Assembly (NCBI RefSeq): GCF_000348985.1 | Contig: NC_035922.1 | Location: 323,604 to 387,603 of the forward strand | Direction: 5' to 3' | DNA length: 64,000 nucleotides | Source of the DNA: Huiozyma naganishii CBS 8797 | Taxonomy: Eukaryota; Ascomycota; Saccharomycetes; Saccharomycetales; Saccharomycetaceae | Shown here: piece after piece, positions 11,421-21,370 of the stretch | Layout of the letters: every line of letters starts with the position of its first letter | Numbering within the stretch: the first letter of the stretch is position 1 | Made by a program: the position numbers and the translations under genes | The notes under the pieces: generated by a model | What the model was told of the DNA's origin: nothing | The model's input: only the letters and a program-made list of their open reading frames with translations | Databases searched by the model: none

Positions 11421-11723
11421 ATGTCAATACCAATTAAGTTGCTGCAAGAGGCACAGGGCCATATTGTCGACTTGGAACTGCATACGGGCGAGACTTACCG
11501 GGGCCGGCTCATTGGGAGCGAGGATAACATGAATGTCCAGCTGGGGGATGTCACAGTCACGAAAGTCGACGGCTCGCGGACCACGATGGAACATGTGTTC
11601 GTGAGAGGTTCGCAGGTCCGTTTCTTCACACTCCCGGACATGCTGAGGAACGCTCCGCTGTTCAAGAAGGCGGAGAACCAGTCGAGGGCTCCGCCTCCAG
11701 TGAGAGGGCCCAAAAGAAGGTGA
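11421..11723 (+). CDS. SMD3: Spliceosomal core protein Sm D3
   Basis: 100 residues from the Met at 11421 (MSIPIKLLQEAQGHIVDLEL); an in-frame Met 30 bases upstream would add an unconserved leader. Sm1 and Sm2 motifs are clear (TGETYRGRLIGSEDNMNVQL and VFVRGSQVRFFTLPDML), and the tail ends in the conserved RGPKRR. SmD3 is part of the heptameric ring on U1, U2, U4 and U5 snRNAs. It is divergent from PEP3 with under 300 bases between the starts. Confidence 0.93.
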   Translation: MSIPIKLLQEAQGHIVDLELHTGETYRGRLIGSEDNMNVQLGDVTVTKVDGSRTTMEHVFVRGSQVRFFTLPDMLRNAPLFKKAENQSRAPPPVRGPKRR

Positions 11724-11849
11724 CTTGTACACATGGGATTTATATTTCTCGGTGTGCCCTCTCCCCCACCCGGGATCGAGCCATACGTATATACGTTTAT
11801 ATATAAGCGAAACTAGTTCTGCATACTGAGCCTGTCTTCCGGTCTCGAG

Positions 11850-12065
11850 CTACCTTGTGGTGCGACTGACCGTCGTGTTCTCGTACAATTCGTTGAACTC
11901 CTCGATATCGGACCGAATCTGCGTGTTCGTGGTCGAAAGAGCGGTGAGTGTCTTGTTCATCGCGGTCTGCAACGTCCGCACCTCCTCTAGCAACTCTCTC
12001 AGGGAACGTTCCTGCCCAGCACCGTCCATTGGACCCTGTAATGGACTGTTCCTGGACCCCTTCAA
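11850..12065 (-). CDS. Small coiled-coil protein, positional counterpart of YLR146W-A
   Basis: 71 codons lying between SMD3 and SPE4 on the opposite strand, exactly where S. cerevisiae has the small gene YLR146W-A of unknown function. The centre is a heptad-like amphipathic helix (LRELLEEVRTLQTAMNKTL then SDIEEFNELYENTTVS). The strand, size and position support a real gene; no function can be assigned from the sequence. Confidence 0.6.
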   Translation of the reverse strand: MKGSRNSPLQGPMDGAGQERSLRELLEEVRTLQTAMNKTLTALSTTNTQIRSDIEEFNELYENTTVSRTTR

Positions 12066-12175
12066 GAGCCTTAAACCCTCTGCGACGTATGGTGAATAAA
12101 AGTTTTCACTTGGGCGTCGATGCTCCGATGTTCTGATGCTCTGATGGAATCAGTTCTGCCAACTCTCACGGTGCT

Positions 12176-13117
12176 GTGTTTGCTATGACCCATCAGGAAC
12201 CTCTACTACAACACGCTAGTGTTGTCGATGGCTGGTTCAGAGAGGTCAATGACGTCGGGTTCCCCGGGCAAGCCTTCGCTCTACGGGTCAAACGGATTCT
12301 TTACACTGGACGCAGCGCGTTCCAGGATATCCTTGTGTTCGAGTCCACGGACTTTGGCAACGTGCTTGTCCTCGACGGAATCATCCAATGCACGGAACGG
12401 GACGAGTTTGCTTACCAGGAGATGATTGCCCATGTACCTCTGTATTGCCACGAAACCCCACGGAGAGTGCTTGTCATTGGCGGCGGAGACGGCGGTGTCG
12501 TTAGAGAGGTCCTCAAACACTTCTGTGTGGAGCATGTCACACTTGTCGAGATTGACGAGACGGTGATCGAGTTGTCCAAGAAGTTTCTTCCTGGGATGAG
12601 CGTTGCCCTCAATGGGGGGGACGACCGGTTCGAATTGAAACTGTGCGACGGGTTCCAGTACCTGAGAGACACACCCGCGGGCACGTTCGACGTCATCATC
12701 ACGGATTCTTCGGACCCTGAGGGCCCCGCGGAGGCGTTCTTCCAATCGGAGTACTTCAAATTGCTTCATCAGGCGCTCGCACCGGAGGGCATCGTCATTG
12801 CTCAGGCCTCAGAGAACGTTTGGTTGAACCTCAATTACCTCGGCCGGCTGATGGAAACGGCCCGTGGAGTCGTTCCCCNAACGTTAATTACTGACTACAC
12901 AATCGGTCCCAGTTACCACCGNTCGGGCCAGCTCGGTCTTGTCGTGTGCAGTAAAGACAGCTCGTTACAGCTCACAGACCCTGCAAGAGTACCAACTGAG
13001 CAGGAGCAAACCAAGCTGAAATACTACAACAGGGCCATACATGGAGCATCATTCGTGCTCCCTACTTGGGCCAGAGCACCTCTCGAGGGCTCGAAGCAGC
13101 TGGAATCCTGCCTATAA
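12176..13117 (+). CDS. SPE4: Spermine synthase Spe4
   Basis: 313 residues; an alternative Met lies at 12185. It transfers an aminopropyl group from decarboxylated S-adenosylmethionine to spermidine. The polyamine synthase fold is evident: YQEMIAHVPLY, the cofactor loop VLVIGGGDGGVVREVLKH, and the catalytic block DVIITDSSDPEGPAEAFFQ. Detailed wording (VDGWFREVND.FPGQAF, LDGIIQCTE, SSDPEGPAEAFFQ, SGQLGLVVCS) is closer to Spe4 than to the spermidine synthase Spe3, and the position next to SMD3 and RMP1 agrees. Ambiguous bases at 12879 and 12922 leave two undefined residues. Confidence 0.92.
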   Translation: MFAMTHQEPLLQHASVVDGWFREVNDVGFPGQAFALRVKRILYTGRSAFQDILVFESTDFGNVLVLDGIIQCTERDEFAYQEMIAHVPLYCHETPRRVLVIGGGDGGVVREVLKHFCVEHVTLVEIDETVIELSKKFLPGMSVALNGGDDRFELKLCDGFQYLRDTPAGTFDVIITDSSDPEGPAEAFFQSEYFKLLHQALAPEGIVIAQASENVWLNLNYLGRLMETARGVVPXTLITDYTIGPSYHXSGQLGLVVCSKDSSLQLTDPARVPTEQEQTKLKYYNRAIHGASFVLPTWARAPLEGSKQLESCL

Positions 13118-13201
13118 ATATATGCTGATACTGCATATGTAGACCTTCTATAGACTATTGTACCATACTTACTTTACCCTAGAGGCAACGCGCGCATCGC
13201 A

Positions 13202-13831
13202 TCACCCGAATATACTGTCTATGGCAGATTTCTTCTTCTTTGGCTTCCTCTTCTTCGTCTTAGTCTCTCGACTCTTTGTGGCCGGTACAGTCGGCGACGG
13301 CGGCGTTCTAGAGGAGGTGACTTCTGTCATAAGTAAATTCAACTCGACACCAAGCTCTTCAGTGGTCGGCTGCGAGGGGGTTACGGGTTGTATCTGCGAC
13401 GATGTAACCCTACGTTTACACGCAAGGGCCTTAAACTGTTCGGTGAACTCGTCCGTGATCTGGTTGTAAAGAGCAAACACTCTGCTGAGAAGCCCTACTA
13501 GAACGACACCCAGAGTGACAAACTGGTTCAAAGCAATGACGCCGTTGAAAGCGTAATACGTCTGCGGTAACTGCTTTCTGAGAGACCCCAAAAGCCGGTA
13601 CATGCGCACCACATGGGGGTCACCTCGCATGAGTTCGCGAAGAACAGCATCGCAGTTCCTCTTCAACATATTGAAACGGTTCCACCATCGCGCACTCTGG
13701 TGCTGGTTCCGGTTCCGGTGGTAGACCAGCTGTATCAGTCGATACTCCTGCTGCAATGACGCCAGCACGTCTCGAGATACGGCCATTGGGGTGCGCGGGC
13801 GTTTGCGTTGGGCAAATCTCCACATGCTCAT
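13202..13831 (-). CDS. RMP1: RNase MRP-specific subunit Rmp1
   Basis: 209 residues (S. cerevisiae about 201). Rmp1 is the protein subunit that distinguishes RNase MRP from RNase P and acts in pre-rRNA processing in the nucleolus. The helical N-terminal half (EYRLIQLVYHRNRNQHQSAR.WWNRFNMLKRN) matches the family. The C-terminus is basic (TKKRKPKKKK), a plausible nuclear localisation signal. It converges on SPE4 and is divergent from ACF2, the S. cerevisiae arrangement YLR146C-YLR145W-YLR144C. Confidence 0.88.
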   Translation of the reverse strand: MSMWRFAQRKRPRTPMAVSRDVLASLQQEYRLIQLVYHRNRNQHQSARWWNRFNMLKRNCDAVLRELMRGDPHVVRMYRLLGSLRKQLPQTYYAFNGVIALNQFVTLGVVLVGLLSRVFALYNQITDEFTEQFKALACKRRVTSSQIQPVTPSQPTTEELGVELNLLMTEVTSSRTPPSPTVPATKSRETKTKKRKPKKKKSAIDSIFG

Positions 13832-13895
13832 CGAGAGAAGGGCATCTCTAGTATTTAAATATACGTTAATGTAATTTCGATCAAAGCGGCTCAGT

Positions 13896-16127
13896 ATGGG
13901 GGAGCGGAGGGGACAGGATAACGGACCGACGCAGGGCGATCTAACAATGGAGGTTTACGATAGACCTCCGCCATACTCTGCAACTGACTTTGAGAAGAAC
14001 TCGCCACCGGTACCTCCAAGAGGTGCTCCGGAAGTGCCCCCCAGAACACATGAAACTTCGCCCCCTGTTCCTCACAGGAATTACAACGTAGAGTCTTCGT
14101 CGGGCAAGACGAGTCTGCCAACTGCAGATCCAACGATGTTTTTCACAGGGAGATCCCACTTGGTACCGCTCCCTGCGAACGTGTCACGTCCCACGCAGAC
14201 CAACAAGTTCTACGGGAATATGCTATTAGGAACGCAAAGACAGCCAGTCTGGACACATCCTTACTCGCTGTGGTATACCGGTGATGGCCTTGCATTTACA
14301 CACATTAGAGAGGAGCAGAAGGTGTTGGGGGGTCCCGATGTCATCCCTCAGTACTATTTTTCCCCCGTTGGGATCAGATCCTTTATCCTAGGCGCTATGG
14401 AGTCCTCGGAACTGAACTTGCAAGTTGGGAAAACCACGCACATGTCCTGTGAAGTTACTCTATCCAACGGTGGCCCTGGTTACATTCGGGTGCCACTGGT
14501 TCAAGGGAGCGGCTTTATCACTGGAATATACAACAACTTTACACCAAAACTCAGTACCGCTGTCGGGTTCAGACAATTCAATGCAGTGAACTGGACCAAC
14601 GACCTCGGCATCAAGAAATATCAAGTAATTTTGGAGGATGCCGTGACTTGGACAATATACTTGCAATCGACAGAACCAACTGTGGATTTAATCTTTTCGG
14701 ACGCAAACACTATTGTCGCAAATCAGGCACCGGCCAACTGCACCTTGCAGGTAGTGGCTTCTACAAGCGGCAACATCGACCAGGCTGCAGGCTGCTACCC
14801 TGTTGGTTGCAATGTCACCACTAATGCTGTTTCCTCGGACAGCGCAAGTTACTCGCTTTCATACACTACTGAGGGTCACTCACAATCGGGTAAAACTTTG
14901 ATGTATGCTATGCCACACCACCTCGATTACCTAGATTCGACGTTTGTAGACTCGTTTAGTGTGAACTTTCCCTTGGTCTCAACAGTATGTGGCACAATGG
15001 AAGGTTTCATCACCAATGAATTCAGCATGCAACAACTACCCTTGGTTTCCAAGTTGTCCTTTGAACCGTTTACGACGATTCCAGGACTGGATCAACCAAA
15101 TTATAAGCCCGATGTATTGGCCAAAATTCTGGCAGCAGCACGTTCAGAAATTGCTAGCGCCAACGTCCCTGAGGAATCTAACCTGGACTCGATGTATTTT
15201 TCAGGTAAAGCACTGGCAAAGTATGCCTGGATGCTATACTGTTGCCATTTCATCTTAGGGGATGAGTCCCTGACACAACAACTGCTAAATTCATTGAAAG
15301 AAGCTATGAACCGATTCGTAACTAATCAACAAAAACTGCCTCTCATATACGACACCACATGGAAGGGGATCATATCATCAGGCGACAGTTCACAAGATTT
15401 TGGGAACTCGTACTACAATGACCACCACTTCCATTACTCGTATCATGTCATAGCGGCAGCAATTATCGTAAAGGTGGAGCTTTCTTTGAATAACAACGAC
15501 TCCCCTTGGCTAGCGCAAAACAAAGATTGGGTCGAATTTTTGATTAGGGACTACGCCAATGCGTCTGCTGACGACCCTTTCTTTCCTCAGTTTAGATCCT
15601 TTGACTGGTTCAACGGACATTCTTGGGCAAAGGGACTTTTTGAGAGTGGGGACGGTAAAGACGAGGAATCAAGTTCTGAGGACGTGAATGCCTCATATGC
15701 ACTGAAGCTTTGGGGAGAGGTCACCAAAAACAGCGATTTAGAGTTTCTCGGTTCAATCCAGCTATCCATCTTGGCCTCATCATTGAACCATTACTTTCTA
15801 TACTCTGATGGTAATACCACTCTTCCCAAAAGCTTCATTCCAAATAAAGTTAGTGGAATCCTGTTCGAGAATAAAATAGACCATACGACGTATTTTGGGA
15901 ATGAATTACAGTACATTCAAATGATCCATGCGATTCCCATTACTCCAGCTTCATCCTTCATTCGGACGCCAAAATTTGTTCGGGAAGAATGGGAGGAAAA
16001 GCTGGCACCCATTCTCAATAACGTCAACGATGGCTGGAAGGGAGTAATGATGTTGAACATGGCATTATTTGATCCAGCTGGTTCCTATGCGTTTTTTCTC
16101 AAGAGGGATTTAATTTTAGCTGGTTAG
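13896..16127 (+). CDS. ACF2: Intracellular endo-1,3-beta-glucanase Acf2 (GH81)
   Basis: 743 residues (S. cerevisiae about 779). Glycoside hydrolase family 81 enzyme; no signal peptide, consistent with the cytoplasmic Acf2/Eng2 type rather than the secreted Eng1. The N-terminal 50 residues are proline-rich with RPPPYS and PPVPPR motifs, possible WW and SH3 ligands; the S. cerevisiae protein was linked to cortical actin assembly. The catalytic domain starts near residue 80 and includes the typical YNDHHFHYSYHVIAAAII and SFDWFNGHSWAKGLF stretches, where the family's acidic catalytic residues lie. The start has little room upstream because RMP1 begins 64 bases away. Confidence 0.92.
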   Translation: MGERRGQDNGPTQGDLTMEVYDRPPPYSATDFEKNSPPVPPRGAPEVPPRTHETSPPVPHRNYNVESSSGKTSLPTADPTMFFTGRSHLVPLPANVSRPTQTNKFYGNMLLGTQRQPVWTHPYSLWYTGDGLAFTHIREEQKVLGGPDVIPQYYFSPVGIRSFILGAMESSELNLQVGKTTHMSCEVTLSNGGPGYIRVPLVQGSGFITGIYNNFTPKLSTAVGFRQFNAVNWTNDLGIKKYQVILEDAVTWTIYLQSTEPTVDLIFSDANTIVANQAPANCTLQVVASTSGNIDQAAGCYPVGCNVTTNAVSSDSASYSLSYTTEGHSQSGKTLMYAMPHHLDYLDSTFVDSFSVNFPLVSTVCGTMEGFITNEFSMQQLPLVSKLSFEPFTTIPGLDQPNYKPDVLAKILAAARSEIASANVPEESNLDSMYFSGKALAKYAWMLYCCHFILGDESLTQQLLNSLKEAMNRFVTNQQKLPLIYDTTWKGIISSGDSSQDFGNSYYNDHHFHYSYHVIAAAIIVKVELSLNNNDSPWLAQNKDWVEFLIRDYANASADDPFFPQFRSFDWFNGHSWAKGLFESGDGKDEESSSEDVNASYALKLWGEVTKNSDLEFLGSIQLSILASSLNHYFLYSDGNTTLPKSFIPNKVSGILFENKIDHTTYFGNELQYIQMIHAIPITPASSFIRTPKFVREEWEEKLAPILNNVNDGWKGVMMLNMALFDPAGSYAFFLKRDLILAG

Positions 16128-16251
16128 ATGGTGGACAGAGTCTGACTTGGTCCTTGGCGTATTCTGGAGCTTTTATCTAATAATGTTATTATATTTGCAT
16201 GGTCAACGCTGCTAAATAGATTACTACGTAATTTTTTTAAATTGCATTGCT

Positions 16252-18865
16252 TTACTCGTCAGAGTCGAGATGATACTTCTCGACCAGTTCGCTCATTCTC
16301 TTTAGCGATTTCGGTACCTTCTTTGCAACAAAAGGCTTTCTGTTAGGGGACTGTAATAGTGGATATCTTTGAGAATCTGGCGATGCAAGTTTTTCTGGTG
16401 TCCTTTCCCGTTCAGGTTCATCGCTCCGAGGGTTATTTCGGTTAATAAAGGGATTTTGGATACTTGGCGTAGAAGATCGCCATGATCCATTCTTACTAAT
16501 CCGTGTTGAAAATTTTGATAAGGAGTGGTTCTCAGTATGAACACTGTCGCCAGATTGTACGTTTTTGCTCTCATCTGCCGACGATTTCTTGGTGGAGGCA
16601 AAAAGGGGGATGGTAGGTGTGGACTTGAAAGTGAAAGGGCTCCTTCTGTGGCCCAGAGATAACTCTGGTTGATTTTCAATTCTTTCATTTGTCTCAGATT
16701 GTTTTGATTATTTCCTTATCTAGTCTGTTGGCTGAGTCTCTTTCTGTTGGCAGTCGTATTCCTGAATTTAACCGACCACTTTTTATTTTATCGACCCAAT
16801 TTTTAAAACTAACTTCAGGTTTTGATGACCCTGACCTCTCGATGGAATTGGGTAAAGGCCTGGACAAAATTGCGTCTGTAGGAAAATGGGCATATGTATT
16901 CAATGATGTTACTAATGGGCTGGAGAAATTAACGGACTTTTTCTGCATTGAGGATATATTGAAAGCCTGGTTTTCGTTCCCGACCTTTGATGCAGTTATA
17001 TTTTAGCTACTCTTGTTAGAAGCCTCGTGTGTTTCTGCTTCCAAGGAATTAAGAAGAGCAGACAAAGGATTAGCGGTCTCCTTCTTCTTTTTTGTTTCAT
17101 CGGTAGTATTTCCTGTGTAGGTCCCACTGTTGGAAATCATTATTAAGTCACTTTTCAAATCGTGACACTCCATCATCCTGTCTTTTGTATCAATTAGCGA
17201 TTGTAAACGACCTGGTGATATAAGTTTCTTATTGTTGGAGTAAGATGGAGGTGGCGGCGGTGGGGTTCCAAAACTTGGTTTTGACATATTTACAATGTTT
17301 TTCGGTACTTGCATTATATCCTGTTCAATATCTGGTTTCCCTAGTAATGTTGTTAATGTTGTTGTACTATTTTTAACGCTTTCTACCATGTTTTCTTGCG
17401 TGCGAGCACTTTTCATTTTCTTGGTTAGTTTGATTTCTTTGGGGGTGGATAACCCCCTCTTTTTGTTAGAATTAGTTGTCAGCTGCACGTCTCTCCCATT
17501 GCATACCTGACTATTCACCGTATTTGTTGATGCAATGGCTGCATGATCGGTGGATGGATGAGTTTCTGGTACGGTAGGGTTTCCTGATGACTTTTCCTTT
17601 CGATTTGTTTTTGAACTGTTCTCAGACAATATACTACGTAAGAGTTCTGTCATAGTCCCACGCCTACAAAGTAAAAGTCCGTCCTCAAGAAACTTTATGT
17701 CTTTCTTTGTTTCCTTTGGATTGTTGGCTATATTAGTAGAAGCACCGTTATCCTTTTCTGTGGTTTTTACGTTGTTAGATGATGGAGAGGTCGCCTTGTT
17801 TGCAACTGAAACAGCTTTGGGTACTTTCACATCGGCGTAGCTTTCCGTTGCCGGGTTCTTCACCTCTACTGGGTTGATCTCGTTACTTTCCGTTGCCGGG
17901 TTCTTCATCTCTACTGGGTTGATCTCGTTACTTTCAGTTGCCGGGTTCTCCACCTCTACTGGGTTGATCTCGTTACTTTGCATCGGGCTAGGAGCAATAA
18001 CGGATCGTTGCTTCGTTTTCATCACATTTCCCGCTTCCGCAGTATATCGATCTTTTATCCTGTCAGAGTTTTCCGTAATCGGGCAGTTTGCGACGTTAGC
18101 AGCCATGTGAGGCTGATGTTCAGATGAATCCGCGCTTTTTCTGGGTCCAGTAGGAAAAAGTTTACTGTCTTTTCTAGGTTCAGCCATATTCTTCATTTCT
18201 TCCGTAGCAGAGTTTGGGAATGTTCCATTATTTCCAAGAAGCTCCAGGTCCGTACCTGCCTCTGCGGTATTGCCGTTCGTCTTCTGTTGAGTACATGTAG
18301 ATGTGGGTACTTTAGATAACACATCTGTTGAAGATCGCTGTAGTGGTGTCCCTCGTGGACCTTTTGGTATTTCTATTTCGTTAATGTTCGCTGGTGCTAT
18401 TTCAGATTCGGTGACCTGTAACGATTCAGCTTTTGGAGCATTGGTCAAGTTGTTCAGAGTGTTCAATAGTGACTCCGTGGAACTTAAAATGTTGGTACAG
18501 TATTCATCCAAAGCAATCTTACAGTCTTCCGTTGTACAGTCCGTTTCGTTCATTTCGTAGTACTTACGATCAAAAGAGATATCCTTTCGTATGCTTCTTA
18601 TAGCTTTCGATTCCCATGGAACCAAATCTTTGCGACCGGAATACAATAAAACATCAGCTTTAGACGTACTTGGGTCTACTACCTGATGAACCTGCCTCAT
18701 GTAACCCCTGTATTTGGTTCTAAGAACATTCTCAATCTGGGCTCTTCTAAAGGGCTGCGAATGTTTCAAGAGATCAGTCTTCTTGTGCTTCTGGATTACT
18801 AGCTCAGTAAACTTAAACAGCTTTCGCGCCTCCTGAAGATACTCGGTATCGTCTTGCGACATCAA
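16252..18865 (-). pseudogene. Interrupted Ser/Asn-rich protein of unknown function (about 870 codons)
   Basis: A 620-codon frame starts at 18865 (MMSQDDTEYLQEARKLFKF) and stops at TAA 17003-17005. The same frame then stays open for about 100 more codons, with protein-like sequence (FKNWVDKIKSGRLNSGIRLP), to TGA 16694-16696. A +1 frame from there reads on for about 145 codons (PELSLGHRRSPFTFKSTPTI, then PKSLKRMSELVEKYHLDSDE) to TAA 16252-16254. The whole looks like one gene broken by a nonsense codon and a 1-base frame change. The N-terminal 110 residues are charged and helical; the rest is low complexity with three 15-residue repeats, a PPPPPP stretch and several S/T-P sites. I do not recognise it. 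S. cerevisiae has nothing between ACF2 and DPH6. Confidence 0.5.
17842..17976 (-). repeat. Three tandem 45-bp coding repeats
   Basis: Three nearly identical in-frame copies (17842-17886, 17887-17931, 17932-17976), encoding the unit ESNEINPVEVKNPAT with one or two substitutions per copy, within the unrecognised interrupted gene. Confidence 0.9.
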
Positions 18866-19055
18866 GACTTAATCACGCTGCTTGATTGATCTTCCAATGA
18901 AGAGGTCAGCAACTCTAGTATCGCGGTTGTCTTCAGACGTGTTCGAAAACAAAAGTTAAAAATGAACTGAAAAAACGTCATTTGATAGCGATGGTCGATG
19001 ACCTTTGTTGTAGTTGTTCTACTTAAAGTGTATATAATTAAAGTCTGTTCTGTAT

Positions 19056-21170
19056 TTAATACTGTTCTACGTGAAATGCATACTTGAATGGTTGTCCCTG
19101 GACACTATAAATGTTCTGAACCGGGTATAGTTCCACATTGTGGTATTCTGCTACTTTCTCGACGGAAATGGACGATGGGTTATAGTACAGTACAATATGA
19201 GAACCCTCCGCACCATCCAGCATCTTCACCAAATCTTCCTCCACGTTTGTGAACCCTGTTATGAAATTACAGTTGTTTCGTCTCCCCCTTTGCACCAGGA
19301 TATTGTGCATACTCGTTGCATTTAGATTGAGTTGTGCAAAGCTGCCACTTAGTTTAGTCTCGCTCTTTTCTTCGTCCTCCTCTTCGTCCTCCTCGTCAGC
19401 ATGGAAAGCTTCTGTGTTCTTACAGCAAATACCAGACCACTCGCATAGAGCGCTTCTTGGTAACTGGGATACTTTAACGACGATTAAACAAGTTTCGTCA
19501 TCATCCGGCTTGTTGGTCCAAAGTTCGGATTCGTAGCCCATTTCAGAGCAATACAGAGACCACGTCTTTCTAACAATGTCTATCATCTCGCTCTTGGTGA
19601 CAAAGCAAATCATTGACAGTTGTCTTTTGGAATCTATGGCTGATTTTACGCTATCAAAGTGGCGTAAAGCAAGAACAGATTGTTCGGCAGCCTTGTCCAT
19701 TCGGAGTAACTCCATGCTTGAAGGTATCAATGCAATTTGCCCACTGATTCTTGCCACCCTATTATCCTGGTCGGACTCCAGCCATGTAGCTTGCGAATAG
19801 GGACCAATATTACAAGGTGCCCAATATGAAATGCCTTGGACATGTAGCCCGTCTTTGTTCTGGTTGATTTTGGCACCGTTGTCCGCATCGACGACAGTGT
19901 CGCGCGTTTGGTCGATGACCAGAGAAAGTTGTAGTAGTATGCCAGATGGTAATGCGGAAGATCCGACACAGGCTCGCGACGGTGGTAGTGATCCCCACTT
20001 TTCCGTACTGAACCAACTATTATAAATGTGGTTGACCCGAGCAAAAGTGGTCATATCTGAAAGTATCAAAGAGGAGGAGATCGTTTGTGATGGGTACAGT
20101 TGTTTGGCTGATAAGATATCATCTACTTGAGCAAAAATGTCCCTCGTTTGCTCTTCAATTGTCGTGTCTTCACCAACTTTTCGGGACGTAATGTTCGAAA
20201 TAAACAGGAGACCCCCCGCATCGGCGACGTTACATGAATCTACCGTTTGTGAGCGGGGTGAGGGCGACAGCTTCTCTTTTTCGACCGACTTGCACACATC
20301 CATCTGCTCAACACATTGCAATAGAGCTGACCATTTCTCATCAAATAACAACGGTTGGGGCAGCCTCTGTAATTCGTTTTGTAGGAAAGTATCTGGTAAC
20401 TTTCTTTCCGTGAATTCTACCTTTATTAAGGCATTGCAAACACCACCGTTGTCCTCTGTCGTATTTTTGGAATTCACTATCTTCAAGAATCCATTTTTGA
20501 AGAAAGGTGCATCGAACACCATGGTCTCGAACTCCCCTCCCTCGCCGCATATATTGACATCGTACATCTTATTCAGTTTCTTCATGACTGGGTTTATCTG
20601 GGGCAGTGATTTCAGCAGATGGGATTCATCTAACCCAATTGCGGCGACTTTGATCAACCGCGCATCCAGTTTCCCGCAGTATCCCTCCTCTAGCACATCT
20701 CTGGACATGGAGCACATTTCATCCATCAACTCGCCTTGATCCCTTTGCCACAGATACGACAGCACCTGTAACCCTAGTCTAATGCAAACATTTTCAACTC
20801 TGTTCCTCTGGTAGGAGGACAGTATTGCGCCGACACTGACTGCCTCCAGTGTTGGGATTGCCGTTTTGACCTTTGACAGCAACTGGTACAGATCTTCGAT
20901 TTCATCGTCTTTTGTCTTGATGTAGTTCATGGACACGTTCTTGGAGCCTCCCAAGGAAATAGTGTGTGTGAACAACGGAACCCCACAACACCGTTCATAG
21001 AATTGCACGATATCGAACCCTATGGTCTGGAACATAAATGAATCCAATTCCTGGACTCGCGACTCTGGGTATAAGTTGCCCAGTGCTGCAAGCTCATGTC
21101 CCTGCTTCAAGCAATGGAGGATATTGTAGCATGAATCTTTCCCCCCTGATATCAGTGCTACAAATTTCAT
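19056..21170 (-). CDS. DPH6: Diphthine-ammonia ligase Dph6
   Basis: 704 residues (S. cerevisiae YLR143W about 685). It catalyses the last, ATP-dependent amidation step making diphthamide on elongation factor 2. The N-terminus is an ATP pyrophosphatase domain with the PP-loop LISGGKDSCYNI at residues 7-18, and the conserved GEGGEFETMVFDAP lies near residue 215. The C-terminal half contains two YjgF/RidA-like segments (one with GPYSQATWLES then ISGQIALIP), as in the fungal proteins. An acidic insert lies near residue 600. Its neighbours ACF2 and PUT1 match S. cerevisiae. Confidence 0.93.
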   Translation of the reverse strand: MKFVALISGGKDSCYNILHCLKQGHELAALGNLYPESRVQELDSFMFQTIGFDIVQFYERCCGVPLFTHTISLGGSKNVSMNYIKTKDDEIEDLYQLLSKVKTAIPTLEAVSVGAILSSYQRNRVENVCIRLGLQVLSYLWQRDQGELMDEMCSMSRDVLEEGYCGKLDARLIKVAAIGLDESHLLKSLPQINPVMKKLNKMYDVNICGEGGEFETMVFDAPFFKNGFLKIVNSKNTTEDNGGVCNALIKVEFTERKLPDTFLQNELQRLPQPLLFDEKWSALLQCVEQMDVCKSVEKEKLSPSPRSQTVDSCNVADAGGLLFISNITSRKVGEDTTIEEQTRDIFAQVDDILSAKQLYPSQTISSSLILSDMTTFARVNHIYNSWFSTEKWGSLPPSRACVGSSALPSGILLQLSLVIDQTRDTVVDADNGAKINQNKDGLHVQGISYWAPCNIGPYSQATWLESDQDNRVARISGQIALIPSSMELLRMDKAAEQSVLALRHFDSVKSAIDSKRQLSMICFVTKSEMIDIVRKTWSLYCSEMGYESELWTNKPDDDETCLIVVKVSQLPRSALCEWSGICCKNTEAFHADEEDEEEDEEKSETKLSGSFAQLNLNATSMHNILVQRGRRNNCNFITGFTNVEEDLVKMLDGAEGSHIVLYYNPSSISVEKVAEYHNVELYPVQNIYSVQGQPFKYAFHVEQY

Positions 21171-21370
21171 CGTGCAAAGCTACTGTGTTCTGTATGCATT
21201 ACGTAGAGGTCATCGCTTGTTAACTATTGTATATTAATTTTTTTTTCTTTTACTTTATTTAGATTAGTAGTATTTTGGGTACGTACGACGAATATGTTAT
21301 ACAGTTTGGTTATTAGATGTTTAATCTCATAGATGGCTCGCTAAGAGTCATGTCTTTGGTAGTGGGAGGG

